Below are positions 10,384 to 18,419 of a stretch of 38,812 nucleotides of DNA, piece by piece. The notes under the pieces are model-generated. The model worked only from the letters and a program-made list of their open reading frames with translations, made no database searches and had not been told where the DNA came from. Position 1 is the stretch's first letter. Each line of letters begins with the position of its first letter. Source of the DNA: JBGTLA01 sp041744375 (lineage in GTDB: Bacteria; Actinomycetota; Acidimicrobiia; Spongiisociales; ZC4RG35); contig JBGTLA010000047.1 in the NCBI GenBank assembly GCA_041744375.1, positions 1-38,812 on the forward strand. Reading direction: 5' to 3'. A program made the position numbers and the translations under genes.

Positions 10384-10622
10384 CCACCGACGAGGCCAAG
10401 ACCATCATATTCGAGGTGCTGGGCGACATCGCTCCCGAGGTGAGCCCATCGGAGGTCGACCATGCCCTCGACTTGACAGAACAACTCGATCTCGACTCCA
10501 TGGACTATCTGAGCTGGATGCTGGCCATCAACAAGGCCACCGGCATCGAGATCCCGCAACGAGACGTGTCGCGTTTCTTGACGATCGACGGCGCCGCCAA
10601 CTACCTGGTCGCCCACTCCTGA
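10380..10622 (+). CDS. Acyl carrier protein encoded with the dehydrogenase complex
   Basis: The 80-residue acidic protein has the carrier-protein fold pattern and the phosphopantetheine attachment motif LDLDSMDYLSW with Ser40; helix II (MDYLSWMLAINKATG) follows directly. The ATG overlaps the E2 stop by four bases, so it is the last gene of the ligase-E1alpha-E1beta-E2 operon and probably translated at a comparable level. A carrier protein here suggests that the acyl group made by E2, or activated by the ligase, may be moved to a pantetheine arm of a protein rather than only to free CoA. This role is inferred from context; a carrier for an unrelated pathway is possible. Confidence 0.85.
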   Translation: MTTDEAKTIIFEVLGDIAPEVSPSEVDHALDLTEQLDLDSMDYLSWMLAINKATGIEIPQRDVSRFLTIDGAANYLVAHS

Positions 10623-10840
10623 GTGGTCTCGGGACGGATTCGAGGCATGTCCGCACCTCTCGACCAAGACGGGTGGGGAGGCCACGGACGGGCTCGTGAC
10701 GCAGCCGGCTCCACCTCCATCACGCTTCAGTCAGATGGGTTCACTCGTTCCTGCGCAGATCCATCGAGCCGACCGGGAAATCGGCCCTCATGTGCCGTTC
10801 GGCCCTTGATCCTTGCAAGGCTCCGACCGACTATGACGGT

Positions 10841-11140
10841 GTGACCACGGCGAAAGATCGGACTCCCAGAATTCAGAATGGTCGGCCCCTCGGCTGGATC
10901 GCCGGCCTCGGAGTCGTTCTCGTTCCTTGGTTGGTCTCAGGTGTCATCAGCACGATCCTGCCCCACCCCGAAGCATCCTTCCCGTGGGTGCTGTTGGGGG
11001 CGTTCGTCACGATGGTGACGGCGATGATCTGGGCCGGCGCGAAAGTGCCGGGATTCAAGAGAGGCGCCCTGATAGGTTCGGCGATTTCGCTCAGCACCTT
11101 TGGTGCGTTGCTGATGTTGGTACACCTCCTGGCACCCTGA
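10841..11140 (+). CDS. Small membrane protein with three predicted helices
   Basis: A 99-residue protein beginning with GTG (VTTAKDRTPRIQ) contains three hydrophobic segments: PLGWIAGLGVVLVPWLVSGV, VLLGAFVTMVTAMIWAGA and GALIGSAISLSTFGALLML. The middle loop and the FKRG sequence between helices two and three are basic, predicting a cytoplasmic loop. A longer frame starting at 10790 exists, but the added part is Cys/Pro-rich and not membrane-like. It lies about 220 bases after the dehydrogenase operon with its own start and converges on the sigma-factor operon. No family was recognised. Confidence 0.5.
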   Translation: MTTAKDRTPRIQNGRPLGWIAGLGVVLVPWLVSGVISTILPHPEASFPWVLLGAFVTMVTAMIWAGAKVPGFKRGALIGSAISLSTFGALLMLVHLLAP

Positions 11141-11293
11141 TCGGAGGGCCTGCGGCCCCGACGGGATGGCCGACAACGAGGCACCCCCTCGAGACTCGGG
11201 CATCCGAGCGGGTCTGCCCGCCACCATCGAGGACGGGTACCTCCACCCAGAAGCGTGGGTCGACCGGCGAGCGGACCGCGCCCGGATACCGGA

Positions 11294-12169
11294 TCATTGG
11301 GTGGCGAGGTATTCGTCGATGGAGTCAGTGATCTCTGAAGCGAGGCTCGGGTCGTAGGGGAACAGGTTGCTCTGGTACGACACTCCGTTGATGACGGTCT
11401 CTGGAGGCGGGATCGGAAGCAGCCGGCCGGCGTCGGTGGGGCGCTCGTCCGAGAGCCACTCTCGCCAACCCTCGACGATTCCCGCGTACCCGAGCGGCTG
11501 GCTCCGGCCGTCGGGGTCCCAGTCGATCACGACCATCACCAACGACACGAGGGCATCGTTCTCGTCGAACACGAAAGCCCAGTTCTCGCCTATCTCCATG
11601 CGCAGGGTCTCCCAGGCCGAAGTCATGTCGCAACGGACGGTGGTGTCGGTCACCGTCTCACAGGTCACCAAGTCGAGGTCTAGACCCCATGTTTCGTTGA
11701 CGGCCATCCAGGCTCCGACCAGTTGCGATTCGTCTGCTGCATAGGAACCACAGCAGGAAGCGCGCGCTTCGAAGTCGAGATAGGACGTGAACCTCCCTCC
11801 GGGGGCAAACACTTCCCCGAAGGCGGCGGCATCGGAACTGTCGACGGCATCGAGGACGGCAGCGATCACCGACGAGTGCGGCGCCGAAACCGAGTCGGCC
11901 ACCTCGACGGGTTCGTTCCTGTCCAAGATGAAGGCGACGGCGACAACCACCACCATCACGGCGAGCGCCCCCACCAGCTTGGGCCATCCGGAAACTGAGG
12001 TGGAAGCGTTACGGGGTTCGGTGAGCAGGTCGTTGCTCATGGCTGCGGTCCTTTCTCGGTACACCCCGAGATCAGGCAAGTTCCCGGACACCCCTTCGTT
12101 TGCCACCGACGACAGCGGCACGGGATTGACCCGGCGCAGGACTTCGATGACGTGATCGTGGGGAGTCAC
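11294..12169 (-). CDS. Sigma-coupled membrane protein with NTF2/SnoaL-like extracytoplasmic domain (candidate anti-sigma)
   Basis: The start chosen is a GTG that overlaps the sigma-factor stop (GTGA), preceded by AGAGAGGG. It gives a cytoplasmic lead of about 60 residues with the LRRVNPVP motif, one transmembrane helix (VGALAVMVVVVAVAFIL) and an outer domain of about 200 residues that looks like an NTF2/SnoaL fold (VDSSDAAAFGEVFAPGGRF, two adjacent Cys in ASCCGS). A later ATG at 12040 also has a good ribosome binding site (AAAGGA), so two starts, or a shorter protein lacking the lead, are possible. Tight coupling to an ECF sigma gene suggests an anti-sigma or signal-sensing partner; no zinc anti-sigma motif (HxxxCxxC) is present. 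Confidence 0.6.
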   Translation of the reverse strand: MTPHDHVIEVLRRVNPVPLSSVANEGVSGNLPDLGVYRERTAAMSNDLLTEPRNASTSVSGWPKLVGALAVMVVVVAVAFILDRNEPVEVADSVSAPHSSVIAAVLDAVDSSDAAAFGEVFAPGGRFTSYLDFEARASCCGSYAADESQLVGAWMAVNETWGLDLDLVTCETVTDTTVRCDMTSAWETLRMEIGENWAFVFDENDALVSLVMVVIDWDPDGRSQPLGYAGIVEGWREWLSDERPTDAGRLLPIPPPETVINGVSYQSNLFPYDPSLASEITDSIDEYLATQ

Positions 12170-12729
12170 GACTGCCCTCTCTCTTGGCGGTGGCGGGCGG
12201 GGATGAGGGAGGAGTCCACATACCCGGCGGACTTGAGGGCCCGCTCGAGGCGACGCTTGGCCCGGGTCAGACGCATCTCGGCCGCCGACTCGGTGATACC
12301 CAGCACCGAGGCGATTTCGGCCGTCGTCAGCTCCTCCCACGCTCGCAGCCGGAGAATCTCCTGGTCGGTCTGGCGCAGCGTCGACAGCGCTTCGAGCACG
12401 ATACGCTCCTCGGCCCGCCGTACGACCTGGGTCTCCGTGTCGGCCATCTGGGGAGGCAGAAGCCTCTCCAGTCGGCTGCGAAGCCGGAACTGACGGCGCA
12501 CACCTCGCCGGTGGTTCTGAACCACGAGACGGGCGATTCCGTACAGCCACGGCAACTCCTTGCCGGTGGGCAGGTCGGAGATGCGTCGCCACGCCGCCAG
12601 ATACACCTCAGAGAGAGCGTCCGGCACCATGTGCGAGGCGATTCGCCGCCGGCAATAGGCGGTCAAGGCGACATGGTGTGCCTCGAACAGGCGAGCCATC
12701 TCACGCTCGGCTTCGTACGCTCCGGCCAT
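12166..12729 (-). CDS. ECF-family RNA polymerase sigma factor
   Basis: The 187-residue protein has a sigma-70 region 2 (LFEAHHVALTAYCRRR... ALSEVYLAAWRRI) and a region 4 helix-turn-helix (LRLRAWEELTTAEIASVLGITESAAEMRLTR in overlapping parts), joined by a short linker with an LPWLYGIARLVVQNHRR segment typical of ECF factors. The ATG at 12729 is chosen because AAGGAGG lies ten bases upstream; the longer upstream frame lacks conserved sequence. Its stop overlaps the GTG of the membrane protein that follows, which is probably its regulator. Target promoters are not identifiable here. Confidence 0.88.
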   Translation of the reverse strand: MAGAYEAEREMARLFEAHHVALTAYCRRRIASHMVPDALSEVYLAAWRRISDLPTGKELPWLYGIARLVVQNHRRGVRRQFRLRSRLERLLPPQMADTETQVVRRAEERIVLEALSTLRQTDQEILRLRAWEELTTAEIASVLGITESAAEMRLTRAKRRLERALKSAGYVDSSLIPARHRQERGQS

Positions 12730-13384
12730 GGAGTCGTGGCCTCCTTCCAACCGCCCTATGTCCGGATGCAGCCGAAACCCAACGCTACAGATCGATCGAG
12801 CTGACATCGGACTACGCGCCCCGGCCACCGCGCGGCGATTCTTTGGCGAGAGGGCCGAATGGAAGGCGCACCATGAGAGGGAGGCGCGTCGCCGACGCGA
12901 GGGGATGGACATCAAATATGAGGTAGCCGAATGGCGCGGTCCACCTGGCCACCTGGCGTTAACGTCAAAGATCCACGCAAATCATGTGCGCTGGCTGTGG
13001 CTGCAGGGTTGACCGAGGCGAAGTCGTCGAACGGTGCGACGACGAGACCTGCTGTTGTGCCGACCTGCCCGACTCGACCCAAGATCGCGAAAACCGCGGC
13101 TGAACTTCGCGGCCGTGCCCGCCTGCCACGATGGCAGACGACCCTGGGGTGAATTGCCCCAGACCATCTACATGATCGGTGCCATCGTTCTAGTCCTTGC
13201 CGGACTGCTCGGCTCAGGGGGATTGCTGGGCGTGAACTTAATCATCGGGATCCTCCTGGGAGGACTCAGCATCTTCGGCGTATCGACTAGACACCGACCT
13301 GGGAGGTCGTATGAAGTTAAAGCTCGAGAAACAAGGATCTATGACGGTGATGCGATAGAAAGGGCAACGTGCCCGACTGGCCGC
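12730..13384. other. Intergenic region, no firm gene; possible short hydrophobic frame
   Basis: About 650 bases upstream of the sigma factor. A rightward frame beginning with ATG at 13172 starts with a strongly hydrophobic stretch (MIGAIVLVLAGLLGSGG) of about 40 residues, but then runs antisense to the 28-residue peptide gene, lacks a ribosome binding site and has no natural end, so it is not called. Just before it, CTGGGG and CCCCAG form a six-base-pair hairpin around 13144-13162. Confidence 0.35.
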
Positions 13385-13471
13385 TCAACGCCGACGCCTG
13401 CTCCAGCCGAAACCGCCGCCGAAAACGATCAGCAAGACGACGATCAGAATGATCCATCCGGTAGTGCTCAC
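13385..13471 (-). CDS. Very small membrane peptide (28 residues)
   Basis: A leftward frame starting with GTG encodes VSTTGWIILIVVLLIVFGGG followed by FGWSRRRR and stop. It has one hydrophobic helix, a glycine-rich turn and a tetra-arginine tail. It has a near-perfect ribosome binding site (AAAGGAGGAG) just before the GTG, which is the main reason to call it; spacing is short. Similar GGG-plus-Arg-tail peptides are widespread in bacteria and have no known function. It is not in an operon with the neighbouring LapA-domain gene, which lies about 230 bases upstream on the same strand. Confidence 0.55.
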   Translation of the reverse strand: MSTTGWIILIVVLLIVFGGGFGWSRRRR

Positions 13472-13702
13472 GACTCCTCCTTTCATACGAACGAGAACTG
13501 GACCCCACCTTACAACACGGTCCGCAACGCGCCATGCCGGCAGGGGCAGTGCTGGTGGCGGACAGCATCGGGCTGGCGGTCACCGCCGCGGTCCGCCGCT
13601 TCCGGGCGGGTTGCTGGCAGCCGTGTTCGCATCCATCGCCGTCGGGCTGCCCCAGAAGGCGATGCCGTTTCGCCTCACCGTAAGTGATCCAACTCCTCCC
13701 GG

Positions 13703-14026
13703 TCACGCAGCGTCCGCCGGCGGCCCTTTCGGTAGACCAAGCCGAACAACTCGTCGAGGACGATGCATGAGGAGTGAGCCGAGAATCAGCACGATCAATG
13801 GAGTGGAGAAGTCCCAAACGAGAAAAGTGATGGTGGTGGTGTCCGTGTTCTGGGCCGCCAGGATCACGACCGCCACCGCCAATACGAGTCCGATGATGAG
13901 CCCCCAGAACATGCCGGTTCCCACGAATACTCGTTCCGCAGAGGCCTCTTCATGAGGAGTCGTCCCGCCTCGAGTCGGGGCATCGATTTCGGTTTGAGGG
14001 GGCTGAATCGTCTCTCCTGTTGTCAC
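13703..14026 (-). CDS. LapA-domain (DUF1049) membrane protein
   Basis: The 107-residue protein has a polar N-terminal tail of about 35 residues, then two helices separated by a short polar turn: MFWGLIIGLVLAVAVVILA, AQNTD, ITFLVWDFSTPLIVLILGS. The AQNT turn after the first helix and the F..W.F..PL..L pattern are the signature of the LapA/DUF1049 family, whose E. coli member assists envelope assembly. In actinobacteria the role is unknown. The start is a GTG with AGGAG about twelve bases upstream. It ends in a basic RPRRVVRLGLPKG tail predicted to be cytoplasmic. Confidence 0.75.
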   Translation of the reverse strand: MTTGETIQPPQTEIDAPTRGGTTPHEEASAERVFVGTGMFWGLIIGLVLAVAVVILAAQNTDTTTITFLVWDFSTPLIVLILGSLLMHRPRRVVRLGLPKGPPADAA

Positions 14027-14343
14027 TCATCTCTTGCTCCTGGGCCGTCGGGACTGCGAAGTGCGGGCCGGATGCACGAGGCACTTACGTTCATAGATTA
14101 CTCGACCTATTTGGACCGCGACTTGCTTGTAGCGGGGAACGGAGACGGCGCCACTCACACTGACAAGTCGTTAGACATGAGGCTGGACGGAGGTCGCCGG
14201 GTAGTTCGGAAACGATGAGGCGAGAACCAGACCCTGGAACGGCCGACTAGCCCCGTGGGAGTTCTAGTCGACACCTACGCCGGGGGCGTGATAGGCAACC
14301 GCATAGGCAACCGGGACCGATTCACGACCCACCCTGGGACGCG
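14027..14343. other. Intergenic region left of the island boundary
   Basis: About 320 bases with no supported gene. It contains a two-copy tandem repeat with period 12 (ATAGGCAACCGC/G, 14291-14313). It is the original downstream flank of the tRNA-Ala gene before the island entered. Confidence 0.4.
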
Positions 14344-14366
14344 AAAAATCCCCGGCTACGGGGTTT
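14344..14366 (-). terminator. Rho-independent terminator, originally downstream of tRNA-Ala
   Basis: On the leftward strand the sequence reads CCCCG, TAGC, CGGGG, ATTTTT: a five-base-pair GC stem with a four-base loop and a T-run. It sits six bases beyond the left copy of the tRNA repeat. Because that copy is the 3' end of a tRNA gene, the hairpin is most simply the tRNA's own terminator, now separated from it by the island. Confidence 0.75.
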
Positions 14367-14372
14367 CTCGGT

Positions 14373-14419
14373 GTGGAGGTGATCGGATTTGAACCGACGA
14401 CTTCTTCCGTGCGAGGGAA
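14373..14419 (-). repeat. Left attachment-site copy: 3' part of tRNA-Ala (attL)
   Basis: These 47 bases are identical to 31472-31518 and correspond to tRNA-Ala nucleotides 29 to 73 plus flanking bases (anticodon arm, T arm, acceptor 3' strand). The 5' part of the tRNA is missing here, so this is a non-functional tRNA fragment. It marks the left boundary of the inserted island. Confidence 0.92.
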
Positions 14420-14726
14420 CAACAGGCCGATTCGCTGACCTGGGCTGATGAGCAAAATAGCCCTCTGACCTGGGGGAACGTTCATCAGCCTTTGTTGCTA
14501 CTTGTGGCCGTTTGTGAACGTTTCGCGTCCTGAGCGCGTCCTGAGTTCTGGGTCCGGACGCGGGGCAGATCGCTCAAGAGGGACTTCTCAATGTTCGCCT
14601 ATCGGTCCCGACGGCCACCGACACCACCTGCCTGACATGTCGACTGACCTGGCGGGAATCATTCGCTCGCGGGAGTCAACCTCGATCACGCCACTGCCTG
14701 GGTCCAGATAGAACTCAAGTTCTTTA
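14420..14726. other. Left island end without a gene, with repeated CTGACCTGG
   Basis: No gene is supported in these 300 bases. The nonamer CTGACCTGG occurs at 14435, 14465 and 14644, and GCGTCCTGAG is tandemly repeated near 14526-14546. Such short direct repeats near an att site resemble integrase arm-binding sites, but this is only suggestive. Confidence 0.4.
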
Positions 14727-14730
14727 GAAG

Positions 14731-14769
14731 TGAGTGGGAGAGAGAGGTAGAGAGGTAGAGAGAGAGGGA
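14731..14769 (+). repeat. Purine-only low-complexity tract with AGAGGTAG tandem repeats
   Basis: A stretch of almost only A and G on the plus strand (with two T) containing two exact tandem AGAGGTAG copies. It ends one base before the promoter of the amidohydrolase gene. A strand-biased tract of this kind could affect melting or nucleoid-protein binding, or simply vary in length by slippage. Confidence 0.6.
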
Positions 14770-14799
14770 TTGTGATGTATGTGATCACAACTGTAGCAT
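14770..14799 (+). promoter_or_regulatory. Predicted promoter with TGTGATCACA operator before the amidohydrolase gene
   Basis: TTGTGA (14770-14775), an 18-base spacer and TAGCAT (14794-14799) form a sigma70-like promoter. A perfect ten-base palindrome TGTGATCACA (14780-14789) fills the spacer. The 14-mer TGTATGTGATCACA recurs before the phosphotriesterase-like gene. This position suits a repressor, most likely the island's GntR protein. Confidence 0.55.
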
Positions 14800-14837
14800 T
14801 CTAGGATGCAGGAGTCTTCCGTACTCGGACGAGAGTC

Positions 14838-16403
14838 ATGCTCGATCTCGTAGTCCGCGGTGGCACCCTGATTGACGGGACCGGGAGCGATCCGATACGA
14901 GCCGATGTCGGACTTTCCGGGGATCGAGTGGAGTACATCGGAGCATCTTGCCCGGCAGCGCAAGAGGAGATCGACGCCGAAGGCCTATATGTCTCTCCCG
15001 GTTTCATAGACATCCACAGCCATTCCGACTACACCCTCCTCGTCGATCCGAGAGCCGTTTCTGCTATTCACCAAGGGGTCACGCTCGAAGTCGTAGGCAA
15101 TTGCGGACACGGCTGCTTTCCGGTAGCGGACCCCAATTTGGCGAAGAAGGCTATCTATGGATACTCAGACGCCGTACCAATCAGTTGGAACACGGCATCT
15201 GGATACTTTGCGAGGCTCGAAGCGGCAATGCCTGCTCTCAATGTCGTGAGCATGGTCCCACACGGTCAACTTCGGCTGTCGACAGTGGGCCTCTCCGATC
15301 GGCAGACCACCACTGCCGAGCTAATTGCAATGAGAAGCCTTCTCGACCAAGCGCTCGAGGAGGGAGCTTGGGGGTTGTCCACTGGCCTCGAATACGCAAC
15401 CGAGATGGGTGCCGGGGAAGACGAGATCACGTGGTTGTGCCAATCACTGGCCAGACGCGACGACCTCTACGTTTGCCACACGCGTTTTCGCGATACTGGC
15501 GCACCCGGGGGCGTGGAGGAGGCCATCAGGACCGCACAGAACGCCGGCGTCAGGTTGCAGGTATCTCACCTCGTTCCGCGCAGTGGAGATGCTGAGACAG
15601 AGCAGTGCATTGCACTAATCGATACGGCCTGGGATGCGGGAGTAGACATCGCCTTTGACATGCACACACGCCTCTTCGGCTTCACATATCTGTACTCCGT
15701 GCTGCCCCCCTGGGCCCAAGCTGGCGGCCTCGGGGAGCTGGAGGCACATCTCCGGAATGAGAAGTCCAGACAGAGAATGAAGGGCTTTCGAAGCATTCTT
15801 AGCGCGGGTGACGACTGGGAGCGCATAGTCCTGCTGGACAACGACCTGTACCCGAGCTACGCCCGAAGAAATGTTCAATCGATTGCCGACGAGCGAGGCC
15901 AAGAACCCCTTGATAGCGTTTTCGACATTCTGCTCGAATCGCTGGATGCCATGTCGTCATTGATGGTGCTGATCGACTGTCACACCCAAGGCCAACAGGT
16001 ATTGGCGTTCAGCCACAACCGGTCCATGCCAGCTTCGGATGCCACCACGATGGCGCCCGACGGCCCCCTGGCCAGCACGACCTTCCACGGCGCATATACA
16101 TGGGCAGCATATTTCTACAACTTCGCCGTCAAGCGCTCCGGCTTCCTGACTCCCAGTCAAGCGGTCCACCGTCTAAGTGGAGCCCCCGCAAGGAGGCTCG
16201 GTTTGGACGACCGAGGCGTGCTGAGGAGAGGTTCTATCGCCGATATCGCAATCTTCGACCATGCGGCCTTCTCCGAACGTGGAACGCGGTTCGAACCCAA
16301 TCGCCTAGCGGATGGCATGGTTCATGTACTCGTAAACGGAGTTCCTGTGCTCCGCGATGGCAAGCTCTCAGGAGCGAGACCGGGCAGGGTGCTTCGGAGA
16401 TGA
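14838..16403 (+). CDS. N-acyl-D-amino-acid deacylase family amidohydrolase
   Basis: The 521-residue protein is a metal-dependent amidohydrolase. It starts with the D-aminoacylase-like strand LVVRGGTLIDGTGSDPIRAD, then the metal motif HSHSD (60-64), GNCGHGC with Cys89 at the place of the metal-bridging cysteine of D-aminoacylases, STGLEY, CHTRFRD, QVSHLVPRSG, and near the end ASDATTM and HRLSGAPARRLGL. The C-terminal part returns to the beta-sandwich with the family ending VLVNGVPVLRDGK. Such enzymes cleave N-acyl groups from D-amino acids or related amides in the cytoplasm. It heads the rightward island operon and its promoter carries the shared palindrome. The acyl donor is unknown; a dihydropyrimidinase-like role is less likely. 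Confidence 0.85.
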   Translation: MLDLVVRGGTLIDGTGSDPIRADVGLSGDRVEYIGASCPAAQEEIDAEGLYVSPGFIDIHSHSDYTLLVDPRAVSAIHQGVTLEVVGNCGHGCFPVADPNLAKKAIYGYSDAVPISWNTASGYFARLEAAMPALNVVSMVPHGQLRLSTVGLSDRQTTTAELIAMRSLLDQALEEGAWGLSTGLEYATEMGAGEDEITWLCQSLARRDDLYVCHTRFRDTGAPGGVEEAIRTAQNAGVRLQVSHLVPRSGDAETEQCIALIDTAWDAGVDIAFDMHTRLFGFTYLYSVLPPWAQAGGLGELEAHLRNEKSRQRMKGFRSILSAGDDWERIVLLDNDLYPSYARRNVQSIADERGQEPLDSVFDILLESLDAMSSLMVLIDCHTQGQQVLAFSHNRSMPASDATTMAPDGPLASTTFHGAYTWAAYFYNFAVKRSGFLTPSQAVHRLSGAPARRLGLDDRGVLRRGSIADIAIFDHAAFSERGTRFEPNRLADGMVHVLVNGVPVLRDGKLSGARPGRVLRR

Positions 16404-16463
16404 CGATATCACCTGTGCGGGTGGCGACCTCTTCGGTTTCGATTGACAGCCGAGTATGTGAAC

Positions 16464-17612
16464 ATGACGCGTGACAAGGGATCACCGCTATGGCCACCCT
16501 CCGATCCCGCTGCGCAGGCGTTCTCGCCCGGCACGGCGACAATCGCAGGTCGTGAATACGTCGTGCTTTCTTCAAACGACTACCTCGGGTTAGCCGCGGA
16601 CCCTCGAGTCCGTGCAGCAGCATCGTCCGCCATCGAACAGTACGGCGTTGGTTCTCGAGCAGCAAGAACACTCGGCGGCGACACCATAGTCCATAGACAG
16701 CTTGAGGATGAGCTGGCAGCGTTCAAGTCGGCAGAAGCTGCACTTCTCTTCAGCTCGGGTTATTCATGCAATGTTGGAGTGATTTCCACTCTCGCGGGAC
16801 CCGGGGACGCGATCCTGAGCGATCGCTTGAACCATGCAAGCATCGTCGATGGCGCACGGCTGAGTGGCGCAGCCATTCAGATCTACTCCCACGTCAACGT
16901 TGATGATCTCGAAGGAAAACTGGCCCAGGTTGATCCGAAGAGAAGAACACTCATTGTCACCGACACGATCTTCAGTATGGACGGAGATCTGGCTCCGGTC
17001 GAAAAAATCGTGTCCGTAGCCAAGAGTCACGAGACAATGGTCCTCCTAGATGACGCTCACGCCACCGGTGTCCTGGGCAAATACGGGCAGGGTTCAACTG
17101 GTGTCTTCGAGAGCGCCAAGAGCGCCGACGCCATCGTCGGAACCCTCGGTAAGGCGTTAGGGAGTATTGGAGCGTACGTGGCGGGGTCGTGTTCGTTGAT
17201 TGGAGAACTCAGCGAAACGGCCCGCTCCTTTCTCTTCACAACCGCCCTGCCACCATCGGCTGCGGCCGCCGCCCTTGAAGCGCTACGGATAATGAAATCG
17301 GAGCCGGAGAGGATCGAAACACTGTGGAAGAATTCGGCAAGGCTCCATACTGGGCTGGCAGAATTGGGATTTGCGGTGCCAGCCAAACCCTCCCCGATAA
17401 TGGCTGTTCAGTTGGGAACCGCCGAGAGAGCTGAAACGGCGGCTCGGGGGCTGCGCGAGAATGGGATCCTGGTTCACGCCGTTACTCCTCCCTACGTGCC
17501 ACCATCGACAGCCCGGCTGCGGTTGATCATGTCGTCAGCACTTTCGTCTAGTCAAGTTGACAGATGCTTAGACGGTTTTGCCGAAATCGCGGCTCCGCTC
17601 GGCTTGCGATGA
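16464..17612 (+). CDS. Alpha-oxoamine synthase (BioF / glycine C-acetyltransferase-like PLP enzyme)
   Basis: The 382-residue PLP enzyme has SSNDYLGLAADPRV, GSRAARTLGGDT, NHASIVDGARLSG, DTIFSMDGDLAP, LLDDAHATGVLG (Asp197, His199) and the Schiff-base lysine in GTLGKALGS (Lys230). The family includes 8-amino-7-oxononanoate synthase, 2-amino-3-ketobutyrate CoA ligase, ALA synthase and the autoinducer enzyme CqsA. Only family level can be assigned. There are no other biotin or threonine genes nearby; in this catabolic setting it may cleave a beta-keto amino acid with CoA, or condense an acyl-CoA with an amino acid. The ATG is chosen over an upstream TTG; no strong ribosome binding site is visible. 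Confidence 0.85.
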   Translation: MTRDKGSPLWPPSDPAAQAFSPGTATIAGREYVVLSSNDYLGLAADPRVRAAASSAIEQYGVGSRAARTLGGDTIVHRQLEDELAAFKSAEAALLFSSGYSCNVGVISTLAGPGDAILSDRLNHASIVDGARLSGAAIQIYSHVNVDDLEGKLAQVDPKRRTLIVTDTIFSMDGDLAPVEKIVSVAKSHETMVLLDDAHATGVLGKYGQGSTGVFESAKSADAIVGTLGKALGSIGAYVAGSCSLIGELSETARSFLFTTALPPSAAAAALEALRIMKSEPERIETLWKNSARLHTGLAELGFAVPAKPSPIMAVQLGTAERAETAARGLRENGILVHAVTPPYVPPSTARLRLIMSSALSSSQVDRCLDGFAEIAAPLGLR

Positions 17613-17715
17613 ACCAGCCCTGGCAGTCGGGCCTGCGGTGGGCACCCGGGTACCATTGAGCCGAGATGTTCAGGACTCTCTTCGACAAGGAAGTAGGCTT
17701 CGGGTACTGAAAAAC

Positions 17716-18399
17716 ATGACCAACTCGCATAATGAACTATATAACTTGACGATTGAGCAACGCCTCACAAACGAACTGCGGGAACTGGTGATAAATGGTG
17801 AGTTCGAACCCGGCGCCAGGCTCCAGTACAGAACGCTCGCAGCAAGGTTCGGTGTAAGCATCACCCCGATCAGGGCGGCTCTCAGAGACCTGGGCAATGA
17901 AGGGCTGGTTGAGGTACGTCCCAATGTCGGTGTTCGTGTCACGGAACTGTCCGTTGAAGAGCTGGAAGAGGTGTACTTGACGCGGATTGGGCTGGAACCC
18001 TGGCTTGCGCGCCAGGGCGCCCCAAGACTGACTGATAGCCAGTTAGAGACAATGCCGGGCCGTCTAGCTGCTCTGAAGATCGCCACGGATGAGGGAGATG
18101 CACATGGCACCCTGGATGCCGGGTGGCGGCTGCGCGAAGTTTGTTACGAAGCGGCAGGGCGTGCCCGCGTTCTCCTCAGTGCGCGGGCACTATACAATCG
18201 TGCTCGCAGATATAATCGTACCACCTTGGCTTCGCCGGCCCGGTTTGACGAGACAGCGAAGGCCTCCCAGGTCTTCTTTGATGCCTGTATGAAGCGTGAT
18301 GGCGGTGCAGCTAGCGAAGCTGTACGCGTCGCCCTCGAGCGTAGTTTCGATGATATCGCTCAGGGCCTCGATGCCTCCCTTGGAACCCGCATAGACTGA
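17716..18399 (+). CDS. GntR-family transcriptional regulator, FCD-like effector domain
   Basis: The 227-residue protein has an N-terminal winged helix (about 10-75) with the GntR pattern LTNELRELVINGEFEPGARL, LAARFGVSITPIRAALRDL, GLVEVRPNVGVRV, followed by an all-helical domain (about 80-220) of the FCD type. The His residues that bind metal in many FCD domains are not apparent: the usual D..FH...AAGN region reads DAGWRLREVCYEAAG, and the late His is also absent. The ATG at 17716 is selected because the winged helix starts soon after; the preceding 46 codons look non-coding. It lies inside the rightward island operon, and is the natural candidate to bind the TGTGA-type elements before the island's transcription units. 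Confidence 0.88.
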   Translation: MTNSHNELYNLTIEQRLTNELRELVINGEFEPGARLQYRTLAARFGVSITPIRAALRDLGNEGLVEVRPNVGVRVTELSVEELEEVYLTRIGLEPWLARQGAPRLTDSQLETMPGRLAALKIATDEGDAHGTLDAGWRLREVCYEAAGRARVLLSARALYNRARRYNRTTLASPARFDETAKASQVFFDACMKRDGGAASEAVRVALERSFDDIAQGLDASLGTRID

Positions 18400-18419
18400 A
18401 CCGGTCCCGAACTCTCCCG

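Noticed and set aside
13034..13687. A 217-codon rightward frame with a hydrophobic start at 13172
   Set aside because: After 40 residues it becomes the complement of the micropeptide gene and turns into low-complexity sequence. No ribosome binding site.
14373..14419. A second tRNA gene at the left repeat
   Set aside because: The D arm and 5' acceptor strand are absent; the sequence after the repeat does not restore them.
14588..14788. Possible integrase remnant at the left island end
   Set aside because: Translated on both strands, no R..HxxR..Y pattern or other recombinase motif was found.
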